From: DAIDKA01 sp035485475
GTDB lineage: Bacteria > Pseudomonadota > Gammaproteobacteria > Steroidobacterales > Steroidobacteraceae
NCBI GenBank assembly: GCA_035485475.1
Contig: DATHOA010000185.1
Location: forward strand, 5,545-69,544
Direction of reading: 5' to 3'
Length of the DNA stretch: 64,000 nucleotides
Shown here: in pieces, positions 8,193 through 17,379 of the stretch
Numbering within the stretch: the stretch's first letter is position 1
Layout of the letters: each line of letters starts with the position of its first letter
The notes under the pieces: model-generated
Databases searched by the model: none
What the model saw: the letters and a program-made list of their open reading frames with translations, nothing else
What the model was told of the DNA's origin: nothing
Made by a program: the position numbers and the translations under genes

Positions 8193-9650
8193 TCAAGCCG
8201 CGGGCCGCCCGACCCAGGTGGCATCCGGATTCGCCTGGGCTGGCTGGACCTTGATCGGTCCGGGTGGCTGCCACTCCAGCAGTTTCAGGAACCGCTGGAT
8301 GCGATCGACGAATTGCGCCGGTTCCGCGCCACGCGCGAAGCCGTGTTTGAGTCGGTCATACCAGGTCTCATCGGCCAGCAGCGGCAGCTGTTCGCGCACG
8401 TCCTGCCACGAGTCCGGATTCTTGCCGCGCATCTGGGCGAGCCGGCGTGCGTCTTCGACATGTCCATAGCCCACGTTGTAAGCCGCGATCGCCAGCCAGG
8501 TCCGATCCGGCTCGGGAATATGCGCCGGCACTTTCGCGCGCACTTCCTGGAAGTAGCGCGCCCCGGCGAGGATGCTCTCATGGGCATCCGAACGGTCCTC
8601 CACGCCCAGCGAATCGGCCGTATTCGAGGTGAGCATCATCACGCCCGATGCGCCCATCGAGGATTGCGCGTCGGGGTCCCACTTGGACTCCTGGTAGCCG
8701 ATCGCGGCCAGCAGGCGCCAGTCGACACCGGTCTGTTCCGAGGCTTCCTCAAACCAGGCACGGTACTGCGGCAGTCGCGCGGCGATGTCCTGATGGAACT
8801 GGCGCGTGTCCTGATAGGCCAGCACCCGACGATCCTGCAACGGCGGCATCAGCAGCGAGGCGAGCAGGCCGGTGTGCTGCACGGTCTCGATGTAGCGGTT
8901 CACGGCGGCGTACAGATCCGGGTCGGTGTGCCGCACCACCCACTGGACGGGTCGGGATTCCGGCAGGGCAAAGGCGGCCACCACATCCGGGTACAGGTGC
9001 CGGGCATAGGCGTATTCACTGGCATCGACCACGGCGTAATCCCCGACGCCGTTCTGGATATCCTGCAGCGGGTCCACGCCATGAGGCGAAATCGCGGTCC
9101 AGCCAAGCTTCGGGAACAGCCGGATCTTCAGCCGCTGCAGCATCTGCTCCTGAGGGCTCCCGGCCCTGACCAGCACATGCAGGGAGGCGAGATCTTCCAG
9201 CGCGGGCTGGTCCTCGCCCCGGCGATAGACGACCAGCTGCGGAACATGGTCATACACCGCTGCGGCATCGCCCACCTGCGTCCAGGACTTGTCCGCCGTC
9301 AGCTGAGCGGCAGCGATGTCGGCTCGACCGGCCGCAAGCTCGGCACGCATCAGCGCCGGGCTGGCGACGGGGTACATGTACAGATCGAAGCCCTGCTCGC
9401 GCGCGAACTCCTGCGCCAGCCGAAACTCCAGACCCTCGGTCCCGCGCGTGCCCTTGGTATAGGTGGTCGGCCCCTCGAGGGTGACTACCCGCAGCTCGCC
9501 TTTGCCCTGCACCGGATTGACCGACCGCGGGGGAGGCGAGTAGCTGGCCGCGACCAGAAACATCAGTGCCACGCCGGCCATGACGCAGCGGGTAACTTGC
9601 CTTCCCTTATAGAACCGATAGAACGAGTCCATGGTCGACAATCGACGCAT
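8193..9650 (-). CDS. mltF: Membrane-bound lytic murein transglycosylase F
   Basis: A 485-residue two-domain murein hydrolase. After an N-terminal hydrophobic anchor (residues 21-37) comes a periplasmic solute-binding-protein-like domain (about 50-270: ELRVVTLEGPTTY, GTEGLEFRLAQEF, DIAAAQLTAD). A C-terminal SLT lysozyme-like domain follows (about 290-460), with catalytic Glu321 in AAIGYQESKWDP and the lytic motifs SSMGASGVMMLT and AAYNVGYGHV. MltF cleaves glycan strands to 1,6-anhydromuropeptides in the periplasm. No Cys lipobox is seen. GAGGT precedes ATG 9650. In many gammaproteobacteria mltF is divergent from purL; here a tRNA and three genes separate them. Confidence 0.93.
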   Translation of the reverse strand: MRRLSTMDSFYRFYKGRQVTRCVMAGVALMFLVAASYSPPPRSVNPVQGKGELRVVTLEGPTTYTKGTRGTEGLEFRLAQEFAREQGFDLYMYPVASPALMRAELAAGRADIAAAQLTADKSWTQVGDAAAVYDHVPQLVVYRRGEDQPALEDLASLHVLVRAGSPQEQMLQRLKIRLFPKLGWTAISPHGVDPLQDIQNGVGDYAVVDASEYAYARHLYPDVVAAFALPESRPVQWVVRHTDPDLYAAVNRYIETVQHTGLLASLLMPPLQDRRVLAYQDTRQFHQDIAARLPQYRAWFEEASEQTGVDWRLLAAIGYQESKWDPDAQSSMGASGVMMLTSNTADSLGVEDRSDAHESILAGARYFQEVRAKVPAHIPEPDRTWLAIAAYNVGYGHVEDARRLAQMRGKNPDSWQDVREQLPLLADETWYDRLKHGFARGAEPAQFVDRIQRFLKLLEWQPPGPIKVQPAQANPDATWVGRPAA

Positions 9651-9812
9651 CGGGACCTCACTTCAAGCCTTCAGGTTCGGCTAGAATACCGTACCGAAGC
9701 CCAGCGCAGGCCCACGGTGCGACAGAACGCGGATGGATTATGTCTAGCCGCTATTTGGGGGCACAAGTGATTGTTTTTGAAAGTAAAATTCCGCGCTGGG
9801 TTTGGGCAGTCC

Positions 9813-9905
9813 GGAGAGGTACCGAAGTGGTCACAACGGCGCCGACTCGAAATCGGATGGTCGGGTAATTCCGGCACGTGGGTTCGAATCCCACCCTCTC
9901 CGCCA
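9813..9905 (+). tRNA. tRNA-Ser(CGA)
   Basis: Acceptor arms GGAGAGG (9813-9819) and CCTCTCC (9895-9901) pair perfectly and are followed by discriminator G and an encoded CCA (9903-9905). The D arm, a long variable arm typical of serine tRNA, and the T arm (GTGGGTTCGAATCCCAC) are visible. The anticodon loop CTCGAAA gives anticodon CGA at 9848-9850, reading UCG codons. No duplicated 3' end was noticed nearby, so there is no sign of an integration site. Confidence 0.95.
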
Positions 9906-9952
9906 CTTATGTGAAAATCGTGACCAGCAGCCCCACGCTTTCGGAGTAATCG

Positions 9953-11056
9953 ATGCTCGAAGATGCCGTGACCCGGCTGGCGACGACACCCGCAACCCCG
10001 CCACAACCCTGTGATTTGCGGCGCGTCGGCGCGCACCCTGACTTCTGGTATCCGCTGGCCTGGGGTGATGAGCTCAGGAAGGGCAAGACCCTGGGGCGCC
10101 ACTTTGCCGGCGAACCCATCGTTCTGTACCGCGGCCAGAACGGGCAGGCGTACGCCCTGGAGGATCGCTGCGCGCATCGGCAGGTGCCCCTGCACCTGGG
10201 CGTGGTGTGCGAGAACCGGCTCAAATGCCACTATCACGGCTGGTCCTATAACGGCACGGGACAGTGCGTGGATGTGCCCTACCTCGGCAAGGAGCGGCTG
10301 CCGAATGGGGTGCGCAGCTATCCGGTCCACGAGGTCGATAATCTCATTTTTGTGTTCCCCGGAGACCCGACTCTGGCCGACAGCCGCAAGCCTGCCGCCC
10401 TGGGTGCCTTTGCCAACTCGGCCTACAAGACCCGACAGCTCAACCGTGAGGTGGCCTGCCACTACACCTTCATGCACGAAAACCTCTTCGACATGAACCA
10501 TCAGTTCATGCACCGCAAGCAGATGGGCTCGATTACGGCAAAGTGCCTGGGACGCGACCACGGCGAGAACTGGGCGCAGGTTGAATACAGCTTCAGCCGT
10601 GCCGGCGGCGGCAAGTCGGCCGGGGAGCGCGTCATTGTCGAGTTGACCCGCAATCGGCGTACGCAAAAGAAGGCCGACTTCGGCGATCACATGCGCATCC
10701 GCACCGACTACCCCTATCAGACCCTGCGGGTGTGGCTGGGCCGCAATACGGATTACGACAATTCCAATCCGGTGCTGTCAGTGTGGCTCGGTTACACGCC
10801 GCTGGATGCCGCCCAGCGCACCAATCGGACCTTTGGCTACCTGTCCGTGAAGAAGCCCCCGGTGCCCGGACTGATCCATGCCGTGTGGCCGTTCGTCACC
10901 CACTTCACGGAAAACATCTTCCGTGAGGACAAGGAAATCGTGGAGTTCGAGCAGCGCGCCTATGACGCACAGGGTGCGGACTGGAACAACGAGGTGTTTC
11001 CACCGATCCGCGATCTGCGCACGGTTTTGGCCCGCTGCGGCAAGCCCCAGGTCTGA
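9953..11056 (+). CDS. Rieske [2Fe-2S] ring-hydroxylating oxygenase alpha-type subunit
   Basis: A 367-residue protein with an N-terminal Rieske domain: Cys73-x-His75 and Cys92-x2-His95 (CAHRQ ... CHYHGWSY) bind the [2Fe-2S] cluster. A C-terminal catalytic domain holds the mononuclear iron site ENLFDMNHQFMH (Glu176, Asp180, His183, His187). The form resembles the vanillate O-demethylase and pheophorbide a oxygenase group, which demethylate or hydroxylate aromatic or cyclic substrates using electrons from a separate reductase. No reductase or ferredoxin gene is adjacent. GGAG lies six bases before ATG 9953. The gene starts 47 bases after the tRNA and runs convergently into the FHA gene. Confidence 0.88.
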   Translation: MLEDAVTRLATTPATPPQPCDLRRVGAHPDFWYPLAWGDELRKGKTLGRHFAGEPIVLYRGQNGQAYALEDRCAHRQVPLHLGVVCENRLKCHYHGWSYNGTGQCVDVPYLGKERLPNGVRSYPVHEVDNLIFVFPGDPTLADSRKPAALGAFANSAYKTRQLNREVACHYTFMHENLFDMNHQFMHRKQMGSITAKCLGRDHGENWAQVEYSFSRAGGGKSAGERVIVELTRNRRTQKKADFGDHMRIRTDYPYQTLRVWLGRNTDYDNSNPVLSVWLGYTPLDAAQRTNRTFGYLSVKKPPVPGLIHAVWPFVTHFTENIFREDKEIVEFEQRAYDAQGADWNNEVFPPIRDLRTVLARCGKPQV

Positions 11057-11073
11057 CCGCGCGCAGCCGCCGC

Positions 11074-12408
11074 TTACTTGTCGGTGTGCCGCAGGTTTTT
11101 ATCGTACGCGGCGCTGAAGGCATCCAGGAACACCCGCGGCAGCTGGCCATCGGCTTTCGCGGCAATACTGCGGTAGAAATCGTTGTACAGCTCCCAGTTG
11201 CGCGCCCCGCCGTCGGCCGCGGTGCGCGCTGGACGGCCAAAGCGTGACTCCAGTTCGGCGGGGTCAAGCCGTGCCACGAAGTCCTCGAAGGCGGTACTGA
11301 GCGCATCAAAGGTGGCCCGATCATGGGCCTTGGCGCGATCCAGCACTTCGCGCAGCCATTGCACGGCATCCAGCCGCCGACTTTCGTGCTGGTTCAGCAG
11401 CTGTACCAGCAGATCCTCGACACCGGCGCGTGCCAGCGACGGTCGCGGATCATCGGTATTCGCGGGAGTGTCGATCTGCATGGGACGCAGCGCCTCGGTG
11501 CGCGCGCGCTCCAGGTCCTTGAGGCCAACCAGCGCCTCGCGAACCAGCTGCCCCGCCAGCTGCAGCAACCGCACCTGCAGTTCAGGCGCGAAATGATCCG
11601 CCGCGATTCCCGCGCCTTTGCAGAATGCGGACAGGCCACTGTTCGCATCCTGCGGCACGGGTGGACTGGCAGCGCTGCGCCGGTCCTGGGCCCGGGACGC
11701 CGCGCGGGCCAGCCGCTCAATGCGCCGGGCGATGGCGCGACGCTCAGTTTCGCTATCGGCCAGCGACGTGCTCAGTTCGGTGGGCGATGGTGCCAGCCGC
11801 GGCGTGAACGCGCGCGCGGGACTCGCCGCGCGGGCGGCCGTGGGTAATAGCGGCGTGACCGGCTGGCCGTAGGCATTCACGGCCAGCGGATTTCTGAACT
11901 CATCGGCATCCGATTGCAGCAGCTCATCCAGGTCCAGTGCTGCGCCCAGGTCGGTCTGTGCCGCCTGGCCAACTGCCGCCAATACCTCGACACTCTGGGC
12001 CGAGGTGTGGACTTCGACGCTGCTGGTCGCTGCCGGCCCGAAGCGGCCGGACTGTGCCTCCGGGAGGGGTTCGGATTCGGCCGACCGGGATTCGAGCATG
12101 GCCACGACCTGGTATTCACCCAAGCGCAGGATGTCCCCGTTCTGCAGGACATGGGCGCCGCGCTTGGCTACGGGCCGCTCGTCATCATTAATGAAGACGC
12201 CATTGGTGCTGGTGTCCTCGAGGATGTACAGGCCGTCGCGGAAGTGAACGCGGGCATGGTGTGCGGAAACGTAGCGCTGCGGGTCTGGCAGCACCCAATC
12301 GTTATCCGTCGAGCGGCCGATATTGCCGCCCGCACTGTCGAATACCACTGAACTGCGGTCTCCGAGCAGCCTGCGGTGATCACTTATTATACGAAGCTGT
12401 AGCGCCAC
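11074..12408 (-). CDS. FHA-domain protein of the type VI secretion TagH/ImpI type (orphan)
   Basis: The 444-residue protein starts with a forkhead-associated domain (about 20-100): NIGRSTDNDWVLPDP, VSAHHARVHF and LEDTSTNGVFIND are the phosphothreonine-binding loops. A low-complexity linker follows. The helical C-terminal domain (about 260-440), ending in ELYNDFYRSIAAKADGQLPR then FLDAFSAAYDK, matches the TagH/ImpI family linked to Ser/Thr kinase control of type VI secretion. No other type VI gene or kinase is in the window. It diverges from the DUF1820 gene. Family assignment is from recognised motifs; the function here is open. Confidence 0.82.
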   Translation of the reverse strand: MALQLRIISDHRRLLGDRSSVVFDSAGGNIGRSTDNDWVLPDPQRYVSAHHARVHFRDGLYILEDTSTNGVFINDDERPVAKRGAHVLQNGDILRLGEYQVVAMLESRSAESEPLPEAQSGRFGPAATSSVEVHTSAQSVEVLAAVGQAAQTDLGAALDLDELLQSDADEFRNPLAVNAYGQPVTPLLPTAARAASPARAFTPRLAPSPTELSTSLADSETERRAIARRIERLARAASRAQDRRSAASPPVPQDANSGLSAFCKGAGIAADHFAPELQVRLLQLAGQLVREALVGLKDLERARTEALRPMQIDTPANTDDPRPSLARAGVEDLLVQLLNQHESRRLDAVQWLREVLDRAKAHDRATFDALSTAFEDFVARLDPAELESRFGRPARTAADGGARNWELYNDFYRSIAAKADGQLPRVFLDAFSAAYDKNLRHTDK

Positions 12409-12466
12409 CGGCGCCCCCGTAAGGACAAATACACCCAGTTGGCCGTTTTCGACCGGTGGGGGGACA

Positions 12467-12472
12467 TATAAT
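12467..12472 (+). promoter_or_regulatory. Possible -10 box for the DUF1820-purL unit
   Basis: TATAAT lies 37 bases before the DUF1820 start codon in the divergent gap. No well-spaced -35 hexamer was found: a TTTTCG is 15 bp away and TTGGCC is 22 bp away. The assignment is therefore tentative. Confidence 0.4.
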
Positions 12473-12508
12473 CGCGGCCCAAAGTACCAAGTTCACCCCC
12501 TAGGACCC

Positions 12509-12853
12509 ATGGCAGCCAGTCACATTTTCAAAGTCCTGTTCCTCAACCAGGGCAAGATTTACGAGGTTTATGCCAAGAAGGTCACGCATGGCAGCCTCTT
12601 CGGCTTCATCGAAATGGAAGACATTGTCTTCGGCGAGCGCTCAAGCGTGGTCGTGGACCCCAACGAGGAGCGCATCAAAACCGAGTTTGACGGGGTCAAG
12701 CGCAGTTTTTTGCCCATGCACTCGGTGCTGCGCATAGACGAAGTCATGAAGCAGGGGACGGCCAAGATCACGGCTCATGAGGGCGGCAATGTCACCGCAT
12801 TCCCGATGCCCGTCTATTCGGCTCCGGCGGGTGAGCCGCCGTCGCGCAAGTAG
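12509..12853 (+). CDS. DUF1820 family protein
   Basis: A 114-residue soluble protein matching DUF1820, a small family of gammaproteobacteria with unknown function. Characteristic parts are HIFKVLFLNQGKIYEVYAKK near the start, LFGFIEMEDIVFGE (about 31-44) and the middle DPNEERIKTEFDGVKRSFLP. There is no signal peptide or membrane segment. It lies 12 bases before purL in the same direction and is likely cotranscribed with it. A cytoplasmic role is likely, but no biochemical function can be given. Confidence 0.85.
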   Translation: MAASHIFKVLFLNQGKIYEVYAKKVTHGSLFGFIEMEDIVFGERSSVVVDPNEERIKTEFDGVKRSFLPMHSVLRIDEVMKQGTAKITAHEGGNVTAFPMPVYSAPAGEPPSRK

Positions 12854-12865
12854 GCGGCCGCGCTG

Positions 12866-15800
12866 ATGCTCGAGCTTCAGGGCCGGGCCGCCCTATCTGA
12901 CTTCCGTATTGCAAAGCTCCTGTCCCAGCTTCAGGCCCTCGAACCTGGGGTTCGGACCCTGCGCTCGCGGTTTGTCCATTTCATCGATGTGGCAGCGCCG
13001 CTGACGGCGGGCGAACAGGCGCTGCTGGCTAAACTGCTGACCTATGGCCCGACCGCCGCACCCCAGGCGGCCGCGGCCGACCCGGCCGTCCAGGTGTTGC
13101 TGGTGGTACCCCGTGCGGGCACCATCTCACCCTGGTCCAGCAAGGCCACCGATATCGCCCAGGTATGCGGGTTGAGCGCCGTTCGCCGCATTGAGCGCGG
13201 CATCCGCTACGAACTGGGGGTCGCGCAGGCACTGGATCCGGCCGGCATGACCCGCGTGGCTGCGGCCTTGTTCGACCGCATGACCGAAATGGCCGTGGCG
13301 ACCGCCGCGGAGGCGGAGCAACTGTTCGCCCGCCATACGCCCGCGGCGCTGCGCACCATCGCGCTCAGCGGCGGACGGGAGGCACTCGAAACGGCCAACA
13401 CCCAGCTCGGATTGGCGCTCGCGGCCGATGAGATCACCTACCTGCTGGAGGCCTTTTCGCGCCTGGGGCGCGATCCTACCGATACCGAACTGATGATGTT
13501 CGCGCAGGCCAACTCCGAGCACTGCCGCCACAAGATCTTCAATGCGCAGTGGACCATCGACGGCGCGCCGCAGCCCAAATCCCTGTTCGCCATGATCCGC
13601 AACACCCATGAGCGGGCGCCGCAGGGTATCTCCTCGGCCTACCGTGACAATGCGGCCGTCATGGAGGGATCGATGGGGGTGCGGTACTTTCCGGATCTTG
13701 CCGGCGTGTATCGCGGACATCGCGAACCGGTCGATATCCTGATGAAGGTCGAGACGCACAACCATCCAACGGCGATCTCGCCGTTTCCCGGCGCCTCGAC
13801 CGGATCCGGAGGTGAAATTCGCGACGAAGGGGCGACCGGTGTCGGCGCCAAGCCCAAAGCGGGTCTGGCCGGATTTTCGGTGTCGAACCTGAATATTCCG
13901 GGCTTCGAGCAGCCCTGGGAGCAAGCCTGCGGCAAGCCCGAGCGCATTGCCTCGGCACTGGACATCATGATCGAGGGACCGCTTGGCGCGGCGGCCTTCA
14001 ACAATGAATTCGGACGGCCCAACATCTGCGGCTACTTTCGTACCTTTGAACAGCGCGCCGCCGGGGACGGGCCGCAGCGCAGCCGCGGTTACCACAAGCC
14101 CATCATGATCGCCGGTGGCTTGGGCAATATCCGCCGTGACCATGTCACAAAAGGCGAAGTGCCGGTGGGCGCGCAGCTGCTCGTGCTGGGCGGTCCGGCC
14201 ATGCTGATCGGGCTGGGGGGCGGTGCCGCCTCCTCCATGAGCAGCGGCAGCAGCAGCGCGGATCTGGATTTCGCCTCGGTCCAGCGCGGTAATCCGGAAA
14301 TCGAGCGCCGCGCCCAGGAGGTGATTGACCGCTGCTGGGCGCTCGGTGATCACAATCCCATCGCGCTCATCCACGACGTGGGTGCCGGGGGCTTGTCCAA
14401 TGCGGTGCCGGAGGCGGTGGCACATAGCCAGCGCGGCGCGCGGGTGGATCTGCGTGCGGTGCCGAGCGGTGACCCGGGCATGTCGCCGCTTGAGATCTGG
14501 TGCAACGAGGCGCAGGAACGCTACGTGATTGCGTTGCAGCCCGAAGGGTTGAAGCCTTTTGCGGATATCGCCGCGCGGGAGCGCTGCCCCTATGCCGTGA
14601 TTGGTGAAATCAATGATTCGGGGGTGCTGCAGGTCAGTGATCCACTGCTGGGTGGAATGCCGGTGGACATGCCGATTGAACTGCTGCTGGGCAACGCGCC
14701 GCGCATGCATCGGGAGGTGGCGAGCACAGCTGCGATGGCCGTGGATTTTGATCCCGCGTCATTGGATCTGCGCGAAGCCATGCTGCGCGTGCTGCGCTGT
14801 CCGACCGTAGCCGACAAGACCTTCCTGATTTCCATTGGTGACCGCACCGTTGGCGGCCTGATCAGCCGCGATCAGATGGTCGGCCCCTGGCAGGTCCCCG
14901 TCAGCGATGTCGCGGTGACCGTCATCGACTATCAAGGTCACGCGGGCGAGGCCATGTCGATGGGTGAGCGGACGCCGGTGGCGGTGTTGAATGCGCCGGC
15001 TTCCGGTCGCCTGGCCGTCACCGAGGCCATCACCAATATCCTGGCGGCCGATGTCGCCACGCTTGCGGAGGTGCGTCTCTCGGCCAATTGGATGGCCGCA
15101 TGTGGCGAACCGGGGGAAGACGCAGCGTTGTATGCCACGGTGCGCGCGGTCGGTGAAGAGCTGTGCCCGGCGTTGGGGATCGCGATACCGGTCGGCAAGG
15201 ACTCATTGTCGATGAAAACCAGCTGGCAGCAGGCGGGCGCCGCTCGTAGTGTGGTCGCGCCGGTGTCGCTGATCGTGTCGGCGTTCGCAAGAGTCGGTGA
15301 TGTGCGCCGTACCCTGACACCCGTGCTGCGCAAGGATCTGGGGCCATCATCCTTGTGGCTGATCGATCTTTCCGGTGGCAAGGTGCGCCTCGGCGGCTCG
15401 GTGCTGGCGCAGGTCCATGGGCAGATGGGCGCGGAAACCCCCGACCTCGATGATCCGCAGCTGCTGATCGCGCTGGCACAGGCCATGCCGAAACTGCGCG
15501 CCGCCGGTGTGCTGCAGGCTTACCACGACCGTTCCGATGGCGGCTTGCTGGTAACCCTGCTGGAGATGGCCTTTGCGGGGCACTGCGGCCTGGAAATCGA
15601 TGCCGCCGCCGCCGGCCGGTCGGCAACGATCGCCTACCTGTTCGCGGAAGAGCCCGGTGTAGTCGTGCAGGTCGGCGATGCGCATCGCAATGAGTTCCAG
15701 CAGGTGCTGAGCGAACACGGGCTGCTGCCGCATACGCGCCGCGTCGGTGCGCCGCGCACCGACATGCTGATTCATATTGCCGGTGCCGGCGAGAACCTGG

Positions 15801-16765
15801 TGGCCCCGTGGAGTGAATTGCGCCGCGCGTGGTCCGAGACCTCGTTCCAGATGCGTCAGTTGCGCGATGACCCGCAGTGCGCGGCCGAGGAGCTGGCGAC
15901 GCAGACCGATGTGGCCGATCCGGGTCTGCGCGTGGCCTTGAGCTTTGATCCCCAGGAGGATATCGCCGCACCCTGGATCGCCACCGGCGTGCGTCCGCGC
16001 GTGGCCATCCTGCGCGAGCAGGGCGTCAACAGCCAGGTCGAAACCGCGGCGGCCTGCGAGCAGGCCGGCTTCGAGCCCCATGATGTGCATATGACGGACA
16101 TCCTGCTCGGACGCCGTACCCTGGCGCAGTTCAGGGGGCTGGTGGCGTGCGGCGGCTTCTCCTACGGGGATGTACTGGGCGCGGGCGAGGGGTGGGCCAA
16201 ATCAATCCTGTTCAACGCTGTCGCGCGCGCGCAGTTCGCGGCCTTCTTCGCGCGACCCGACACCTTCACGCTCGGATCCTGCAATGGCTGCCAGATGCTC
16301 GCGGCGCTCAAATCCCTGATACCGGGCACCGAACTGTGGCCACGGTTCGTCCGCAATCGCGTGGAGCAGTTCGAGGCGCGTTTCGCGCTGGTTGAGATTC
16401 TGAGCTCCCCGTCGGTGTTGCTGCAGGGTATGGCCGGCTCCGTGCTGCCGATCGCCGTCGCACATGGCGAAGGCCGCGCCGAATTTGAATCCGCGCAGCA
16501 GCTGGCCGACTTCGAGCGCAGTGGCCTGATCGCTTATCGCTATGTGACGAATGACCGGCAGCCCGCGCAGCGCTATCCGGCCAACCCGAATGGCAGTCCC
16601 TTGGCCATTGCGGCCCTGGCCAATGCGGACGGACGGGTGACCATCACCATGCCGCACCCGGAGCGCTCCTACCGCAATGTCCAGAACTCCTGGGCGCCGG
16701 ATGGGGTGGGGGAGTGGAGCGGCTGGATGCGCCTGTTCCGCAACGCGCGCCGTTTCGTGGCCTAG
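12866..16765 (+). CDS. purL: Phosphoribosylformylglycinamidine synthase (single-chain PurL)
   Basis: This enzyme converts FGAR, glutamine and ATP to FGAM in purine synthesis. At 1,299 residues it is the large gamma/betaproteobacterial form (E. coli about 1,295). In order: N-terminal domain (1-150), linker, two AIRS-type ATP-binding halves (MFAQANSEHCRHKIFNAQ; KVETHNHPTAISPFPGA; HDVGAGGLSNAVPEA), and a C-terminal glutamine amidotransferase (about 1040-1299). The last has FSYGDVLGAGEGWAKSIL, nucleophile Cys1139 in LGSCNGCQML and the PHPERSYRN end bearing the catalytic His. The stop codon overlaps that of convergent flaG in CTAG. Confidence 0.97.
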   Translation: MLELQGRAALSDFRIAKLLSQLQALEPGVRTLRSRFVHFIDVAAPLTAGEQALLAKLLTYGPTAAPQAAAADPAVQVLLVVPRAGTISPWSSKATDIAQVCGLSAVRRIERGIRYELGVAQALDPAGMTRVAAALFDRMTEMAVATAAEAEQLFARHTPAALRTIALSGGREALETANTQLGLALAADEITYLLEAFSRLGRDPTDTELMMFAQANSEHCRHKIFNAQWTIDGAPQPKSLFAMIRNTHERAPQGISSAYRDNAAVMEGSMGVRYFPDLAGVYRGHREPVDILMKVETHNHPTAISPFPGASTGSGGEIRDEGATGVGAKPKAGLAGFSVSNLNIPGFEQPWEQACGKPERIASALDIMIEGPLGAAAFNNEFGRPNICGYFRTFEQRAAGDGPQRSRGYHKPIMIAGGLGNIRRDHVTKGEVPVGAQLLVLGGPAMLIGLGGGAASSMSSGSSSADLDFASVQRGNPEIERRAQEVIDRCWALGDHNPIALIHDVGAGGLSNAVPEAVAHSQRGARVDLRAVPSGDPGMSPLEIWCNEAQERYVIALQPEGLKPFADIAARERCPYAVIGEINDSGVLQVSDPLLGGMPVDMPIELLLGNAPRMHREVASTAAMAVDFDPASLDLREAMLRVLRCPTVADKTFLISIGDRTVGGLISRDQMVGPWQVPVSDVAVTVIDYQGHAGEAMSMGERTPVAVLNAPASGRLAVTEAITNILAADVATLAEVRLSANWMAACGEPGEDAALYATVRAVGEELCPALGIAIPVGKDSLSMKTSWQQAGAARSVVAPVSLIVSAFARVGDVRRTLTPVLRKDLGPSSLWLIDLSGGKVRLGGSVLAQVHGQMGAETPDLDDPQLLIALAQAMPKLRAAGVLQAYHDRSDGGLLVTLLEMAFAGHCGLEIDAAAAGRSATIAYLFAEEPGVVVQVGDAHRNEFQQVLSEHGLLPHTRRVGAPRTDMLIHIAGAGENLVAPWSELRRAWSETSFQMRQLRDDPQCAAEELATQTDVADPGLRVALSFDPQEDIAAPWIATGVRPRVAILREQGVNSQVETAAACEQAGFEPHDVHMTDILLGRRTLAQFRGLVACGGFSYGDVLGAGEGWAKSILFNAVARAQFAAFFARPDTFTLGSCNGCQMLAALKSLIPGTELWPRFVRNRVEQFEARFALVEILSSPSVLLQGMAGSVLPIAVAHGEGRAEFESAQQLADFERSGLIAYRYVTNDRQPAQRYPANPNGSPLAIAALANADGRVTITMPHPERSYRNVQNSWAPDGVGEWSGWMRLFRNARRFVA

Positions 16766-17145
16766 GCTTCCTCGTCCATCAGCACGTTCCCACCATGCGA
16801 CCAGCGCGCCAGCATCCGTTCCAGCTGTATCTGATCTTCGTTGGGAAACTGCTGCAGGACCTGCCCGGTCGTTGCATTGGAGATCTGCGCGACGGTGTAA
16901 CCTGAGCCCGGATCGACCTTCAGTGAAAGTACCCGGTCGACGCTGGCCAGATGGGCATTGATCTGTGCCAGGGCGCTCTGAATGGCCTGTTGGCTGGGCC
17001 GCGGTCCCGACCCGGAAACAGCCGTGACACTCTGCGACAGAGCCGCCGTTGCCTGGGGCGAAGGCGAGTTGTCCTGGGTCGAAACGAAGTCATCCATGGA
17101 GCTCATCGCTCCAACGGCGGCTATCGAACCTGATTCCTCGTTCAT
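16762..17145 (-). CDS. flaG: FlaG family flagellar protein
   Basis: The 127-residue protein has a disordered Ser/Gln-rich N-terminal half and a C-terminal FlaG domain: LSLKVDPGSGYTVAQI, ATTGQVLQQFPNEDQIQ and a final amphipathic helix. FlaG proteins affect filament length or stability; the mechanism is not settled. ATG 17145 was chosen because GGAG precedes it by seven bases; GTG 17151 is an alternative. A FliA-type promoter lies about 150 bases upstream, which places flaG in the late class. The final domain (VIRQIP/VLQQFP motif) supports the family call. Confidence 0.85.
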   Translation of the reverse strand: MNEESGSIAAVGAMSSMDDFVSTQDNSPSPQATAALSQSVTAVSGSGPRPSQQAIQSALAQINAHLASVDRVLSLKVDPGSGYTVAQISNATTGQVLQQFPNEDQIQLERMLARWSHGGNVLMDEEA

Positions 17146-17291
17146 ACTCACGCTCCATCTGCTGAAGCATCCATCTTCAGGCAGCCTTTCAGTGTGTGAT
17201 GCCGCGGCGATACTCAGGTTTCAGCTTGTGCACCATTGCCTTATGTTCAATACAACGGTGGGTCTCGCTCCGCGGGCCCTCAACACTTCAG

Positions 17292-17318
17292 CTAACGGCA
17301 CGCGGCGGCCGAACTTTA
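17292..17318 (-). promoter_or_regulatory. Sigma-28 (FliA) promoter of flaG
   Basis: On the minus strand TAAAGTTC, an 11-bp spacer, then GCCGTTAG. This matches the FliA consensus TAAAGTTT-N11-GCCGATAA at 13 of 16 positions. The flaG start is about 145 bases downstream. The remainder of the 17146-17379 gap holds a 12-bp GC palindrome (17336-17347) of no obvious role. Confidence 0.8.
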
Positions 17319-17379
17319 GGGTGAAAGCGCCCGAAGCCCGGCCGGGCAGTGATTATTGTTCAGTCGCAGGGGGCGGGAG

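Noticed and set aside
7983..9770. 595-codon plus-strand frame
   Set aside because: Antisense shadow of mltF overlapping the tadA end; mltF has clear domains and catalytic residues.
9813..9905. tRNA-Ser as an integration (att) site
   Set aside because: No repeat of the tRNA 3' end and no integrase or phage gene was seen in the window.
13127..14710. 527-codon minus-strand frame
   Set aside because: Antisense to purL, low-information Arg/His/Gly-rich sequence.
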